From positions 3,038,001 to 3,102,000 of the forward strand of contig JAVHJL010000007.1 of NCBI GenBank assembly GCA_036971715.1: 64,000 bases of DNA, given 5' to 3'. The position numbers and the translations under genes are program-made. Source of the stretch: Arthrobotrys musiformis. Lineage: Eukaryota > Ascomycota > Orbiliomycetes > Orbiliales > Orbiliaceae. The notes beneath the pieces were generated by a model that saw only the letters and a program-made list of their open reading frames with translations, was not told the origin of the DNA and did not search any database. Below are positions 44,392-55,663 of this stretch, one piece after another. How positions within the stretch are numbered: the stretch's first letter is position 1; every line of letters begins with the position of its first letter.

Positions 44392-47300
44392 TTAGAAATA
44401 GTACTTGAGAGCACGACGCTTGTGCTTGTACGAGTATCCGTAATTCCCATCGTCTTCCTCTTCATCGCCACCGCCATATCCGTATCCATATCCATCACCC
44501 TCATCGGGTGTGGTTTGTGAAGGAGCCGCGGTAGTAGTCGTGGTCGTAGTTTTGGCGGTGGTGGCGGCGGCGGTGGTGGTGGTGGTCTTGAGAGTAGTAG
44601 ATGAGGTCTGAACACCAACAGAAGAGGTGGTTGTTGTCTTGGTGTTACCGGAAGAGGTCCCTATGCTAGCAGAAGAAGTCTTGGTGCTGGCTGAGGAGGA
44701 TGTTTTGGAGGTAGCAGTGGTAGTGCTGTTGCTAGGATTAGATGATGGATTCTCGATCTTAGCAGCGTTATCAGCAGCGTTGGATGTCTCGCCGACGACG
44801 ATCTTGGCAAAGCGTTGAACTGCGAGGGCCTTGACACCGGTCTTGTCAACCGGCTTGGCGAGTTCCTCAACCTTGGTGACACCGGCCTTCTTGTCTTCTG
44901 TGATGCTGGTGACGAGAACTGGGTCACTGAATTCGGCCTTGACGCTGGCGTCGCTGCTGACGGTGATGGTGTTGACGGTCACACCGACCTTGAGGGTCTT
45001 GAACACGGCGACATCAATCACCTTGTTGTCCTGTTTGTTTTTGAAGATTTGTTAGAGGAGGCACCAGACGGTAAAAGAATTGAGCAGGTGAAAACTTACG
45101 CTCATGGCAGTCCAGACGAGATTCTTCTTCAAGTATTCATTGATCTCTTCTTCAGTACCTTCGATGCCCTTCTCCTTAAGCACAGCGGTAATTGGAATAA
45201 TAGCAGTTTGCATGTTCGATACCCTTTGCATTCCGGGGTTTCCAAGTACGGATAAGGTACCGATCTTGTTGCTAGCCTTGATCCATTCTGATGAATCGGT
45301 TGGCGGCTTGCCCAAGAATACGTAAATGGAGAAAGTCTCGGCCATTTCAGCCTGATCAACGACGATGTTGACGTTCCATTCGCTTCGGGACTCGGCCTCA
45401 GCACGCTTCTGCTTCGCGTTGATGACAACGGGTTTGTAGAGAAGATTGATCTGTTCAGTGGAGAATGCATCGAGCTCGTCCTTGGTGGAGGCCTTTTGGT
45501 CGCAGGGGACCTCTGGGAAACCGTAGCCGTAATCCCAGATTGCCCTGACGTCGGCAACATCCTTGGATGTCCACCAATCACCGTTAGGGTGCTTGAATGG
45601 GTACAATGGGGTATCTTCGTCGTCTTGTGTGACACCAGCAGTGAGACGACGCTGGAAAGTGCCGACAGCACGACCTTTGGCGAGTTTGAGATCTGGGTTG
45701 GCAGCTTGCCAGATGGCCATGAGACGGTCAATGTTGTTGTGGTGGAGCCTTTGGTTTGTAGTTATTTCTTGTTAGACGGTTTTGCCCTTATAGTCAGAAT
45801 AGAAGCCCGGGAATTCTCACCAGAAGATTGGATCAAAGGCAGAGTAAGCGAGGTAGTACATGGCGCCACCACCTTCACCTCCGATTTCAACGTGGACCTG
45901 ATTGTGCAAGACTTCGAGGGCGCTGGAGAAGTCGTTGAAGCTAGATGTACTCATCAAATTGTTGTAGGTTTGTTGACGACGACTAAACCAACCTTCACCG
46001 TCAGTGTCTTCCCTAACGAACAGGTTTGGCTCAAAACTTTGGGCAGGGCGCTTGACTTACGCAACGCGACCAGCTTGCATAGCAGTATCGGCGGCAGCCT
46101 CATTAGTGACACCGGTGTATTTCGCGGTACCACGAGTGGTGAGCTTAGCTCCAACGAACTATAAGAACTATTAGAGAGAACTCGTGCAATCTGTTTTAGT
46201 GCCCAAACGCAAGATTAGGTACTTACTGGCGACTTGAATGGTTTATTCTCTTCATCTTTGAACCTGTAGGCGTAGAGAGGATTGTCGATGGTCTGTTGGC
46301 CGTCTGGGGTGATAACTGTGACCTTTTCCTTCTTGACAATATCTGGAGTGTGACTCTCAAACTTAGTGGTGGCCCAATCCCAGTATCTATTTTTATCATT
46401 CTGTTAGCACACATCATCGTTTAAATCATGCGCTTAATTGGCTATTGATACTTACGGGAATCTGAGTCTTCCGGCGGCAGCCTGGTACTTGGTCTTCAAA
46501 GCGGCAGTCTTGTATTGCTCCGCGATTTCCTCACCGGCAGCGACAAGAGCTTGCTATATACGGTGTTAGAATATTTTGCCATCTTATTGGTATTAAAAAC
46601 GAGGGTATCTTTGGACAATGACCTACCTCGAGGACGAGCATGTATGGACGATGCCAAGTAGCAAACTGTATATTTCGTCAATACTCTTGATAAATTAAGT
46701 GTATTATATAAATATCGATAATAAACTTACGAGAAGACTGCCGTGTGGGCAGTAACCTCTGGTCTTATCGAAGGTTGTACCATCGCCTGGAGAAGTGACA
46801 GCCGGGTCCGGCCATGCCTGGAATCTGGATGCAGCGAGAAAAACGGACATGTTAGTTACATATTCAAGTCAAGTTTAATAAACCAACAAAAGGGATTATA
46901 CGTATACTTACGGGATACCGTGGATACCAGAGAGCTGGTAGTAACTCCACGGGTCACTAGCGCTAGCCTTGTGAAGCTTGTTCAAAGCGACGAGCAGGAG
47001 ATTGAAAACATCTGGATCCTTTTCTTCCAAAGTGTTAATATCTTGTCTGTTAGCACAGCCGTTTGTAGCGCCTGTGATGGCATATTTATAGCCACTTTGG
47101 GTCGGCTTGGCGGATGTGGTTGTCGTCTTGGAGGTTGTGGTAGTAGTAGAGCTGGATGTTGTTGTTGTTGTTGTTGTTGTAGTTTTGGAACTGCTGGTGG
47201 TGGTGGTAGTGGTAGTAGTTGCTGACTTGGTGGTCGTAGTCGTAGTCTGTGCTCCTGGCGTCGCCCCGTCAACGTCGCTTGTTGTAGTAGAAGTAGGCTT

Positions 47301-48371
47301 TGTGGTTGTCGTGGTAGCAGACTTGCTTGTGGTGGTAGACTCAGTCGTGGTGGTAGATTTGGTCGTAGTCGTAGACTTGGTGGTAGTCGTAGACTTAGTC
47401 GTAGTTGTGGACTTAGTCGTAGTTGTGGACTTGCTCGTCGTGGTGGACTTGGTGGTCGTGGTGGACTTGGTGGTCGTGGTAGTTGGCTTCGTAGTAGTAG
47501 TAGTGGTAGTAGTCGTTGGCTTCGTAGTAGTAGTGGTGGTAGTAGTGGCCGGTTCGGGGTCCCCGGCAGGCCCATCGGTCCGAATACAAACCCAGACCGA
47601 AGTTTTGAGACTTGCGCAGTCGTTATTCAAGTCCGGATTGTATCTAAAACGGTAAATACGGGTGGTTTACCCGGTGTTATTAGCTATCTAGTTCGCTTCC
47701 ATCTATCTTCCTAGCCAATTGGCCAGGGAGGTCTATCCGCATTTCTGTAAATATGTATATGCATAAAGCCTCCTCACGCACTCCGAGCTTCAGGGGCGTC
47801 TGGCCTCGAGGCTAAAGGTTTAACGCAAACCCACTTTGGTGAAGTACGCCGTCTGTTTATGCCAATCGAATCTCGAATTCCACAAGACGACAAGATATCT
47901 TGGTTTTCCAAGAGGCCGCAGTCTGTCTCAAATTTGTAGGGCCTTGCATATATATCCCAATGCAATAGAAGCCCAGAAGCTTGGAGAGCTTGTAGTTCTG
48001 ATACCTCCCCACTTTTTGCAAAATTTCGAATAGAGAATACGGGGATTTTGGGAGTCTCAACATATTTTAAGGAATTAGAGTTCCGCTTACAGTAAAAATT
48101 GCGTCTTTGTAATGGTGATTGAATAACCAGCTGCCACTTTGATAAGGGAGTCGCAAGTATCTGTCTTACGAACCACTGTCCAGGCATCGCAGTTTTCAGG
48201 TTGCCCTTCCGGGGTTGGAAAATCTCTTTTCCTGAGTCCCCGTTCTTTGACAACATTGGCCGCCTCATTTTCAACAACTGGGGCAGCTAACACCAGGCTG
48301 ATGGTATTTAGGAAGAGAAGGTATGCCAAACCTCTCATAATGAATGTCGTGAAGGCGTTTGATCCCGCCAT
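44392..48371 (-). CDS. Secreted LysM-tyrosinase fusion (chitin-binding phenol oxidase)
   Basis: Copper monooxygenase that oxidises monophenols and diphenols to quinones (melanin, protein cross-links), fused to a chitin-binding LysM. Ten exons: 48371-48091, 47643-46912, 46824-46731, 46665-46627, 46553-46456, 46386-46227, 46158-46061, 45982-45821, 45748-45100, 45030-44392 (2952 nt, 983 aa), all in phase. Signal peptide 1-30; dibasic RKR site at 47-49; LysM about 61-114 (CDAWTVV, FLLYNPDLNNDC, with four Cys). A Thr-rich mucin-like linker follows to about residue 280. The tyrosinase core has all six copper His: IHG (about 334), CPHG (365), WHRPY (374), HNQVH (527, 531) and the second His of FWLHHNNID (558). 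After YWDWATT and the core come a C-terminal domain, a second Ser/Thr-rich tail and an acidic Gly/Tyr end with a KHKRR basic site. The end of the LysM, the linker and the start of the tyrosinase lie in one exon, so the fusion is not a gene-model artefact. Confidence 0.93.
47644..48090 (-). other. Long first intron of the LysM-tyrosinase gene
   Basis: 447 bases, against 50-120 for the other introns of the gene; GTAAGC donor, GTTTTAG acceptor. It splits the LysM domain just before the YNPDLN motif. Its length leaves room for regulatory sequence, but no element is recognisable. Confidence 0.75.
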
Positions 48372-49809
48372 CGTGGAATGAATGAATGAATGACTGTGGA
48401 AAAATTTCCCGCTCTATCTAAAAAAATATATATCACGGCTTCTCCCAATCTTTAAGGAATGGCTGGAGAGGCTCAAAAGAACGCCCTCCCAAGGAAAACC
48501 TAAGAGTCGGGGAGCGGGGGAGGGGGTAAGAAAAACGAACGTCGATGGCGTCGGCCGGCCAAAAAAAAGGAACAACGTATTCTAAAGCACTGGTTCTTCA
48601 CGGCATTGTCGTTCCTTTATAGATGAAAGTTCAAGCGATCTCAGTAAGGTGTTTCGGTACATGGGCAAGAATACCTGCAGTAGTCTCCACCATTTCCCGC
48701 CTTAGGTTTCCCGATACCATCATGAATATCGATAGTTCCGGCCTTTGACAGCGTGTATATAGCTTTTCGTGCGAATCTAGGATCCAGGAGCCTGTTAAGG
48801 ATGCATAGCTTAATCTATCAAGATGCATGTCTTGGCAATGACGTTGGGCCCACTTGTCGTTTGCACGATTGTAGCAGTTCTGGAATATCGAAGCCATTCC
48901 TAATCCGTATCAGGAAAGTTCGCCAAACATGCTTCTTAGCCAGCCGAGAATAGGATAGTCTAAGCGCAGCGCTTCACGGTCAAGGCCCCTCTGAGATCGA
49001 TATCCATGCCCCGCTAAAACCTGTTGCCCAGGAATGTAACGTCGAATCTTGTGCAGAGTACCAGTTGGAAGTCGCATCCCAGCCGGTTAATTCAGTGGGT
49101 CACGATCCGAACTAATGGCAGGCGGAATGGGTCCTCGCTGGCCGACCGGCGTGGCGTCGTGCCTGCCCGTGGTGTTTGCATTGGGAAGTTTCTTCCTCTT
49201 TTTTATATAAACAGCGAACAATTTAGGGTTCGTACGGTTAACTCCTAACTTCTGAGGCCAGAAAATATGCATATGTAGCAATGAAGCCCTTTTTATTAAA
49301 TGGACCTCTTGTATAATATTTATGCTTATAGGTGCATCTCGATATAGCTCTTCTATGCGAATTACGATGCTGCGACTTGATATTATTCTTATTAAATTTA
49401 TTAAAGATGCTTATTTAACATGAAACATGCATTTGGGCGGCCAGATAGGGTATCTATCTTGTATCTTTTTATGTACAATCCCCTTACAGACCAGTATCAC
49501 GCCACGCGGCACCGCATTTCACCGTAGATTACAATAGTGATAGTTATCGATAGGTACCGAATCTTGAGGTGCTAAGCGATGGAAATCAAAATATTCAAGA
49601 CTTCCAATCGGAAGCCAAGGCTTGGAGATGATACTGCTAACAAATTCAAGCTTCAAGTAGTATTTATACGACACTGGCCCGCCATTCACCGCCAAATCCA
49701 ATTCAACATTGGTTACAAATCAAAAAAATTGAATCAAGGCCTCAATGTAATACTATTTTACACAGCCTCCGCCATGCCGGAAATAACGGCAAGCAAACCG
49801 CTAAACTCA
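48372..49809. other. Intergenic region with a possible ORF fragment
   Basis: Upstream of the LysM-tyrosinase start are A-rich and G-rich runs (48420-48570). A minus-strand frame at 48631-48897 (88 aa) looks mildly protein-like, and an overlapping frame (LAKKHVWRTFLIRIRNGF) precedes it, so this may be a decayed gene. Not assigned. Confidence 0.3.
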
Positions 49810-51012
49810 CTACATGGCCTTGTAAAACTCGTCCCTAACTGAGCTGTAAGGGGCCACCGTTTCCCCTTTACGGTCGACTTTAAACCTTTTCTCCACCATT
49901 CTCCACCCGCCCTGGTGTGTTTTGTCGCTGTCGCGGAAAAAACGGCGGTAGGTGATTCCCTCCAGATTTGGTAGGGACTTGGCGAGCCCAGGGAAGGTCT
50001 CTTCCCATGGGATTATTGGTTCCAGTCCTGTCTGGTATTGAAGGACCCAGAGCTCCTTTAGCTCTTGGAATCTTGCAGTTCGGGGGATGATGTCCTCGTA
50101 AGAGAGCTTGTCGGTCGGGAAAGACAAGATATTAAGGGAATGAACATCCCTAGAGCTGATACCCGGAGTCCGCTCCGGAGAAAGGGCGTCTATGGTGGCA
50201 TTTAACCGCCTGACCTTGCGCTGCCAATAATCCCCTTGGATTCCGTTGTTTTGTACGAATCTGTACTTTCGAGACGCGGGATCAAGGTTGCCAAAATGAA
50301 TTGTGGCTCTGACGCCATCCAAAGCACCTGAAATCTGCTTCCAAAGGGCCACTCTGTCCTCAATAGCCCGGATATTGACCTCGAAGCTGAGACTGTTCAC
50401 CATCGCTAGTGTGAGGTCACATGGACCTTGCAGCGCGACTCTACTTTTGTTGAACGAGTCAATGTCCGCTAGGCCTGCTATCACCACCTCCTTCAAATAT
50501 TGAAAAGAGGCGGTAGCGCTTTCAGCTATCTCCAAGAGGGGATAGAACAGCTCGAATGGCTGGTATATCTCGCCCGGCAAATTTTGGGAACCAACGTCAT
50601 ACCCGGATAGTATGCGAAGCTTCGTCGTACCAGTGCACTTCAGAATAGCACTTTTGATCCGCTTCATGGAGACGCGGCTGTTGTTAGCCTGCGTCTTGGT
50701 ATACGAATCCGGCATTCGAGATACTCGGATTGTTAAATTTCTGACTTCGGGACCGTAGCGTTCGAGCAAATTGATTGGCGATTGTATCCTTTTATTCCCT
50801 TTCTCTTTCGAAGGGGCAATGCAAAGTGACCGCGTATCGTTCGGGGCACTAGCATGATAGAACATATCGATAGTGAGGTCTCGATATAGTTCCCGAGTAA
50901 CTAGCGAATGGAGATGCTTGCAGGTTTGGGCAAGACGAGCTTTTGAGTGGTTGTCGAGGTACCCAGCGACCTCGACGAGCATTTCATTCGGAAGAGACAA
51001 AAGGTCCATCAT
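49810..51012 (-). CDS. F-box protein, single exon (400 aa)
   Basis: Predicted SCF ubiquitin-ligase adaptor. Complete F-box at residues 4-45 (LLSLPNEMLVEVAGYLDNHSKARLAQTCKHLHSLVTRELYR). The remaining 350 residues have the irregular hydrophobic pattern of fungal LRR-like F-box proteins (VRNLTIRV, LREV-type stretches, SLPNLEGITYRRF) but no canonical repeat. Intronless. Starts MMDLL; the second Met could also be used. Target unknown. Confidence 0.82.
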   Translation of the reverse strand: MMDLLSLPNEMLVEVAGYLDNHSKARLAQTCKHLHSLVTRELYRDLTIDMFYHASAPNDTRSLCIAPSKEKGNKRIQSPINLLERYGPEVRNLTIRVSRMPDSYTKTQANNSRVSMKRIKSAILKCTGTTKLRILSGYDVGSQNLPGEIYQPFELFYPLLEIAESATASFQYLKEVVIAGLADIDSFNKSRVALQGPCDLTLAMVNSLSFEVNIRAIEDRVALWKQISGALDGVRATIHFGNLDPASRKYRFVQNNGIQGDYWQRKVRRLNATIDALSPERTPGISSRDVHSLNILSFPTDKLSYEDIIPRTARFQELKELWVLQYQTGLEPIIPWEETFPGLAKSLPNLEGITYRRFFRDSDKTHQGGWRMVEKRFKVDRKGETVAPYSSVRDEFYKAM

Positions 51013-52703
51013 TTTGAAACTAGGGCTTAGTTCCGAGGCTGAATAGGGGGGTTGTTGGTAGTTTTAGATGCTCGCAGCTAGTAAGGGGCTCTTTCGGGTC
51101 CCTCAAGCGTTTCTGAACGATATAAGGACGCACCGGCGATGAAGAAAGTGAAGCTTGAAGGTCTTCAAAAGAGGATGAATCGGGGAGAAGGACAGAGCTT
51201 GAAATAAAGAAGAGAGAAACGGATGATCTGCAAAACCGGCAAAGTGACGAGGGAAATATTCTCTTGTGAAAATCAAAATCCCATCAAAGATCGTTCGTGG
51301 TCCGTGGAAAGTTTTCTCGGCCGCTAGACGTCGATCTCAAAGTACATTTGCGTCGGTTTGCCAGTTTCTGCTCAGCGGTTTTTCTTGTTCGGTGCTTTGT
51401 TGCATTAATCGCGTTGTTCCCACCCTTCGATTAGTTACACAGAAAGTCATGCCAATTTGGGATATCACAGCTCTCGGATATACGCAGACGTCCGGACATA
51501 AGGCCCCTCAACCAAGCTCGCGCGAGCTCTAGTGCTTGCCTCCACCATTTTTCACTTGATATGATGTATCATGTTTTATCGAGAACTCCCGTTTTGGTTG
51601 GTACCGCGAGACCAGTTTTGTCCATGTTTTTCTCGCTGTCCTTAGCTTATTCCACAGCATCTTGCTAAATTATAAGTCAAGGACAGACTGCGCAGTTGCC
51701 ATAATATTCTAAGATCATAATTTAATACAATTTCAAATTTTTATACGGTATCACGATACGTAGGCTACTAGGAAGCGTCTACCACATCTATCTAGTAGCC
51801 ACTAATTTCATGATCATGATGATGATATCCACCAGTATCAGTCCAGGAATCAATAATTAAACTACAACAACATATTGCAATATTGCTAGAGCAGTAAGAC
51901 CGAATTAACCAAGCCATCGAGGGGACTGCCGCAAATTATCTTCAAAATTCGTAGCTAGGTACTTTAAGCTAGGTATATTCGGTCTTATATTTTTAGCATA
52001 TGCATATATAATTCTAGGGTGAGTGAAGTTAACTTGGTGCATCTGGTACATACACGCGTGCGCATTACATCGAGATACGTACGCATCGATATGCACGAGC
52101 GAGGCCTTGAGGTTGTAAAATCTCGTGTATAAGATGATCATCAAAAGTCTAGATATGCAAACGGCCAATTCTTCCCACTTACACGTGCACGCGTGATCGA
52201 TCATATATATATATATATATATATGTACATACGTACTGTGGCGGTGATCTGTGATTATCAATATATACACACACATATGTATATATGGTGGCTGGCACCG
52301 CGAGATCATGTATGTATATATAGCAATTAATCTGGGGGAAGATCTGGTCTCGTGCCCAGACATATATTTGCAAGAAAGGATGACTTCATATCAGAAATCA
52401 TGACAATTTCATGTTGAGCCGATATGTCTCGATGGTAATAAGCCTACGGAGTTACAGACTCCAAAATATTTAAGACCAACCCCGCAGCCTCGTAGGAGAC
52501 ATACCGAGGGCGCGGACAGGGTGCCATATTCTTTTTGACCAAGGCCAGCTTAGCCCAACCATATTAGCTGAAAAATTAAACACTTAAGAGCTAATTATAT
52601 ACATACAAAAAAAATACACCCCCCGCACCCACATTCGATATTCAACTTGTGTTACCACCGATTTTTGAGCCTCGATATTACCTTCAAAATGAGAGAGAAA
52701 CCT
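51013..52703. other. Intergenic region with AT microsatellite
   Basis: About 1.7 kb, AT-rich. A (TA)n run lies at about 52202-52224, and further ATATAC/ACACAC words follow to 52290. No convincing gene; the minus-strand frame at 51905-52363 reads through the microsatellite. Confidence 0.4.
52202..52226. repeat. AT dinucleotide microsatellite
   Basis: Uninterrupted alternating TA of about 22-24 bases within a larger AT/AC-rich stretch. Confidence 0.85.
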
Positions 52704-54359
52704 TCAAACGGCAATTGGATGGCCAATTTTCACATCTTCGTGGTAGTACAGCCTCTTCAAAGCGTACCGGGAGCCCACACCCGTGCCTTGCTGAGGCATG
52801 TACATGTAAACCGCAGTGGATGTCTTCAAAGCAGCCGATTTAACTCCACAGTACCTGAAAACCTCTGACCAAGCCTCCCCGACCTTCGCTTTAGATAGAT
52901 TGCGGAACAATGGGATGATATCTTTCGCAAACGCCCAAACCGTCTCCTCGTTCCTGTTGTCGGACTGGTAGTATAATTCTAGAACCTTTACGTTTTGAAA
53001 CCGCCACATTCCAAGGTATGCCTGTTATTTATAAATAAATAAACATTAGCCTTAAGCTACATTCTATACCCGTTGTAAAGTACTCTAATATAAGCCTACG
53101 TACCTTAATATCGAAGATATGGTCTTTTGTGTGGCTGCGGACGACCAATTTGGTGATGTTGTAGTAATCCACACCGAGCCACCGCTCTGGACACTTAAAG
53201 ATCCCCCCCACACCGAGCTCCACTTGGTACACTCTTGGAAATTGTACCCCGGCTGATACATCGAGCATTGGTTGCTTATGATCAAATGGTCGGTGGAGGC
53301 CACAACACCGCGCCGCTTTGGGGATCTCGTCGTCTGTAGCAACGGCCAGCTGAAGGTTTGTGATGTGGTCCTTGGCGCTTCCCAGTGCCATATAGAGGGC
53401 TTCAAATATCTTGTCATTCGCCGGGTTTCCATCAACGAGTCCATGGAGGGAAACACTCAGCGAATCCAGTGTCGCAAATTTCATTTCGTCTTCTGATACA
53501 AGCCCGTCTAGGAAATCGAAAAGGTCGAATTTGCACGGCCGGCACTGAAGGTTAAGATTATCGAGACGGGGTATATTGGAGATAGCATTTTGGATTAGCT
53601 TGAGGGCGATATTAAAGTTGAAGGGTGAGTCCTTTGGTGTTACAACGCCGAAGCTCCGGACCTGTCCGCAACCGCTGAGTAGCCAAAAGAGCTCGTCGAG
53701 TTCTAGTTCGGAGTAGGTGTATTCGCCGTTTCGGTATAACGTCCTTGAATGCCCCGCAACCTGGCTTGTTACATCTTCGAAAACGACTCGGAGAGAACTA
53801 AGATTGAATTTCTTGACATTAGAACAATTATATAACCTCCTTCTACGGGTTGCAAAGTCCTAGCATACCGGATCATATGTTTGTATCTATTAAATGTATT
53901 AAACACCTCAGAGTTGCCCTTTTTGTGCACCAAAAGCTTAAATTGGGGTTCTCTTCGGTACGAGATATGAAGCTCGAAGTTTTTGTAAACGCTCTGAAGG
54001 ACGCAAAAGTGGAGTCCGGAACATGTCCGCGAAAGGTTTATTCGATCCAAGATGCTGATATCAGAATAGCTGAGAACATACTGGACAACTTCTGGTGGTA
54101 AATCCAATATCCCCCGACCAGAAGGCCTTTTTGCAGCTTCGGGTGCAGGTTTGCGGCTACGACCGCGGCTCACCGAAGATGAGCTCGAAAACAAGCTTCT
54201 TAAGCTCGGTGCAGGTTTTGAGGAGCTGCCGGAGTTGGTTTTGGTGAGCTTTGGCGGCTCAAGGAATGTTCGTCTATCCAACGAAGATGTTCGGACCGGC
54301 CTTATGGACTTTTCTGGATTGATAGAAGCCCTCAATAAGGATCTTGATCTCGAACTCAT
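52704..54359 (-). CDS. F-box protein with Ser-rich N-terminus, three exons
   Basis: Exons 54359-53869, 53797-53104 and 53021-52704 join in phase (1503 nt, 500 aa), with GTATGC and GTACGT donors and CTTAG/ACAG acceptors. The N-terminal 80 residues are basic and Ser-rich (SRSRSLLR, SSSSSVSRGRSRK), likely disordered and phosphorylatable. The F-box follows at about 84-130 (ILDLPPEVVQYVLSYSDISILDRINLSRTCSGLHFCVLQSVYKNF). The C-terminal part shows irregular leucine-rich character (LDNLNLQCRPC, NVKVLELYYQ). Presumed SCF adaptor; target unknown. This is the third gene in the window with the FPRV/NVKVLEL-type segments, consistent with a local family. Confidence 0.8.
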
Positions 54360-55334
54360 CTTGGGCCTAGCTTAGCTTCGCACCCTATGTGTTGGTACAA
54401 GCTAATGTAAATCTGGCTAAAAATTAGTTTGAAATATTATCGAAGGAGATGTAAACGTTCCAGATCCGAGCAACTAGCAACTCGGAGACTTTGATACCTT
54501 TTAAGTCCCTACCAAGTGCTCTGTGTCCCCATTTCTATTCAGGGAGACCGAGGGGACATATGTCACAGCCCCCAATTTCGAATAAAAGGCTACGCTACAT
54601 CACGGAGTAGCTTAATGATCTTGCATGTTTCTTGCTGCAACCCAAGACAAACACCAAGACCACGCAAGCAATTCCAAAGACTGATCGTGGTGGGAGTTAG
54701 CCTGATGTTACCAGTTCTAATAATTGCCACGCATAAACAGTGGCTCTTGAAAAACGAGACTAAAACATCAAGACGGGTTGAGATTTCCCCCTTTGACACT
54801 AGGAGAAACTATATGTTTCTACTCCGTACCTTTCGCGCTAACCGCAAAATGGATGTCCTACCCACTCGCTAGCTTTTTTTCGATATATATTTCGGTTGCT
54901 CCCGACGTGGTGGAAAACAAGTATTTATAACCGCGAAGCTTTAAATATGAGGCTTGTTTCGAAACTTGCACCCATAATGCAATATTCAACGAGACTCTCA
55001 GATCCCCCCGAACAGAAACGGCAGATTTCATAAATGAAACCAACTTTTACTTTAGAGTAGCTATCGCATTTTATTCTCGGTTTTCCTGAGGCTAAAGCTT
55101 AGTTATCGTTGGTTGTGGTACCATGGTTAGATTGGCGCGCACTTAGACAATATGAAAGCAGAACCCAAAACTGGGTACCAGTCCCGACGCCTCGATTCTG
55201 TAAGCTTTCTTGGTATCAACTAGTCTCGTACCCAGACCGCATAAAGAGTGACCATAAACTGAAGTTCGACGGGCGGGACACCAACAACCCGACCACCCGA
55301 TACTATGGAATAGGGTCTTAAGCGCCTAGATTAA
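54360..55334. other. Intergenic region
   Basis: Between two minus-strand genes. Open frames here (for example 54516-54872 plus) show no protein features. Nothing supported. Confidence 0.4.
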
Positions 55335-55539
55335 TTACCGAGAAGTGTAGCACTGCCAACCTCCCTCTTCTTTCCAGCTACGTAGCATCTTCGATATATA
55401 ATCAAGTTGGCTCCGTTCCAAATAATTAAGAAAGGGCTTATACTCAGGTCGCAAACTAGCTCCAAGATTTTCAACCATGTACTTACGACCTTCCACGTAG
55501 TCAATATGCCCCTGCCCACCAACTAGGTCCACTAAAAGG

Positions 55540-55572
<33 letters not shown>

Positions 55573-55624
55573 TTAATAATTCTTTACAAAGCAACCTAAG
55601 TTTCTGAGAGAATTCTAATCGCAT
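55335..55624 (-). CDS. Small spliced hypothetical protein (77 aa)
   Basis: Not recognised. Exon 55624-55588 and exon 55531-55335 join in phase across a short intron whose acceptor is preceded by a 31-T tract (plus-strand A 55540-55570). The product has a helical, coding-like sequence (GHIDYVEGRKYMVENLGAS, FLNYLERSQLDYISKMLRSWKEEGGW). It begins 40 bases downstream of the deaminase stop, in the same orientation. It may be a separate small gene or the surviving 3' exons of a lost gene. Confidence 0.35.
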
Positions 55625-55663
55625 TAGAGGCCTATGACAATGACAGTCAATTTCTCCAGGTCT

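Noticed and set aside
47107..47655. Plus-strand 182-aa Val-rich open frame
   Set aside because: It is the antisense of the Thr-rich linker codons of the tyrosinase gene; pure low complexity.
51905..52373. Minus-strand frame rich in Tyr and Ile
   Set aside because: It runs through the AT microsatellite; the translation is an artefact of ATAT repeats.
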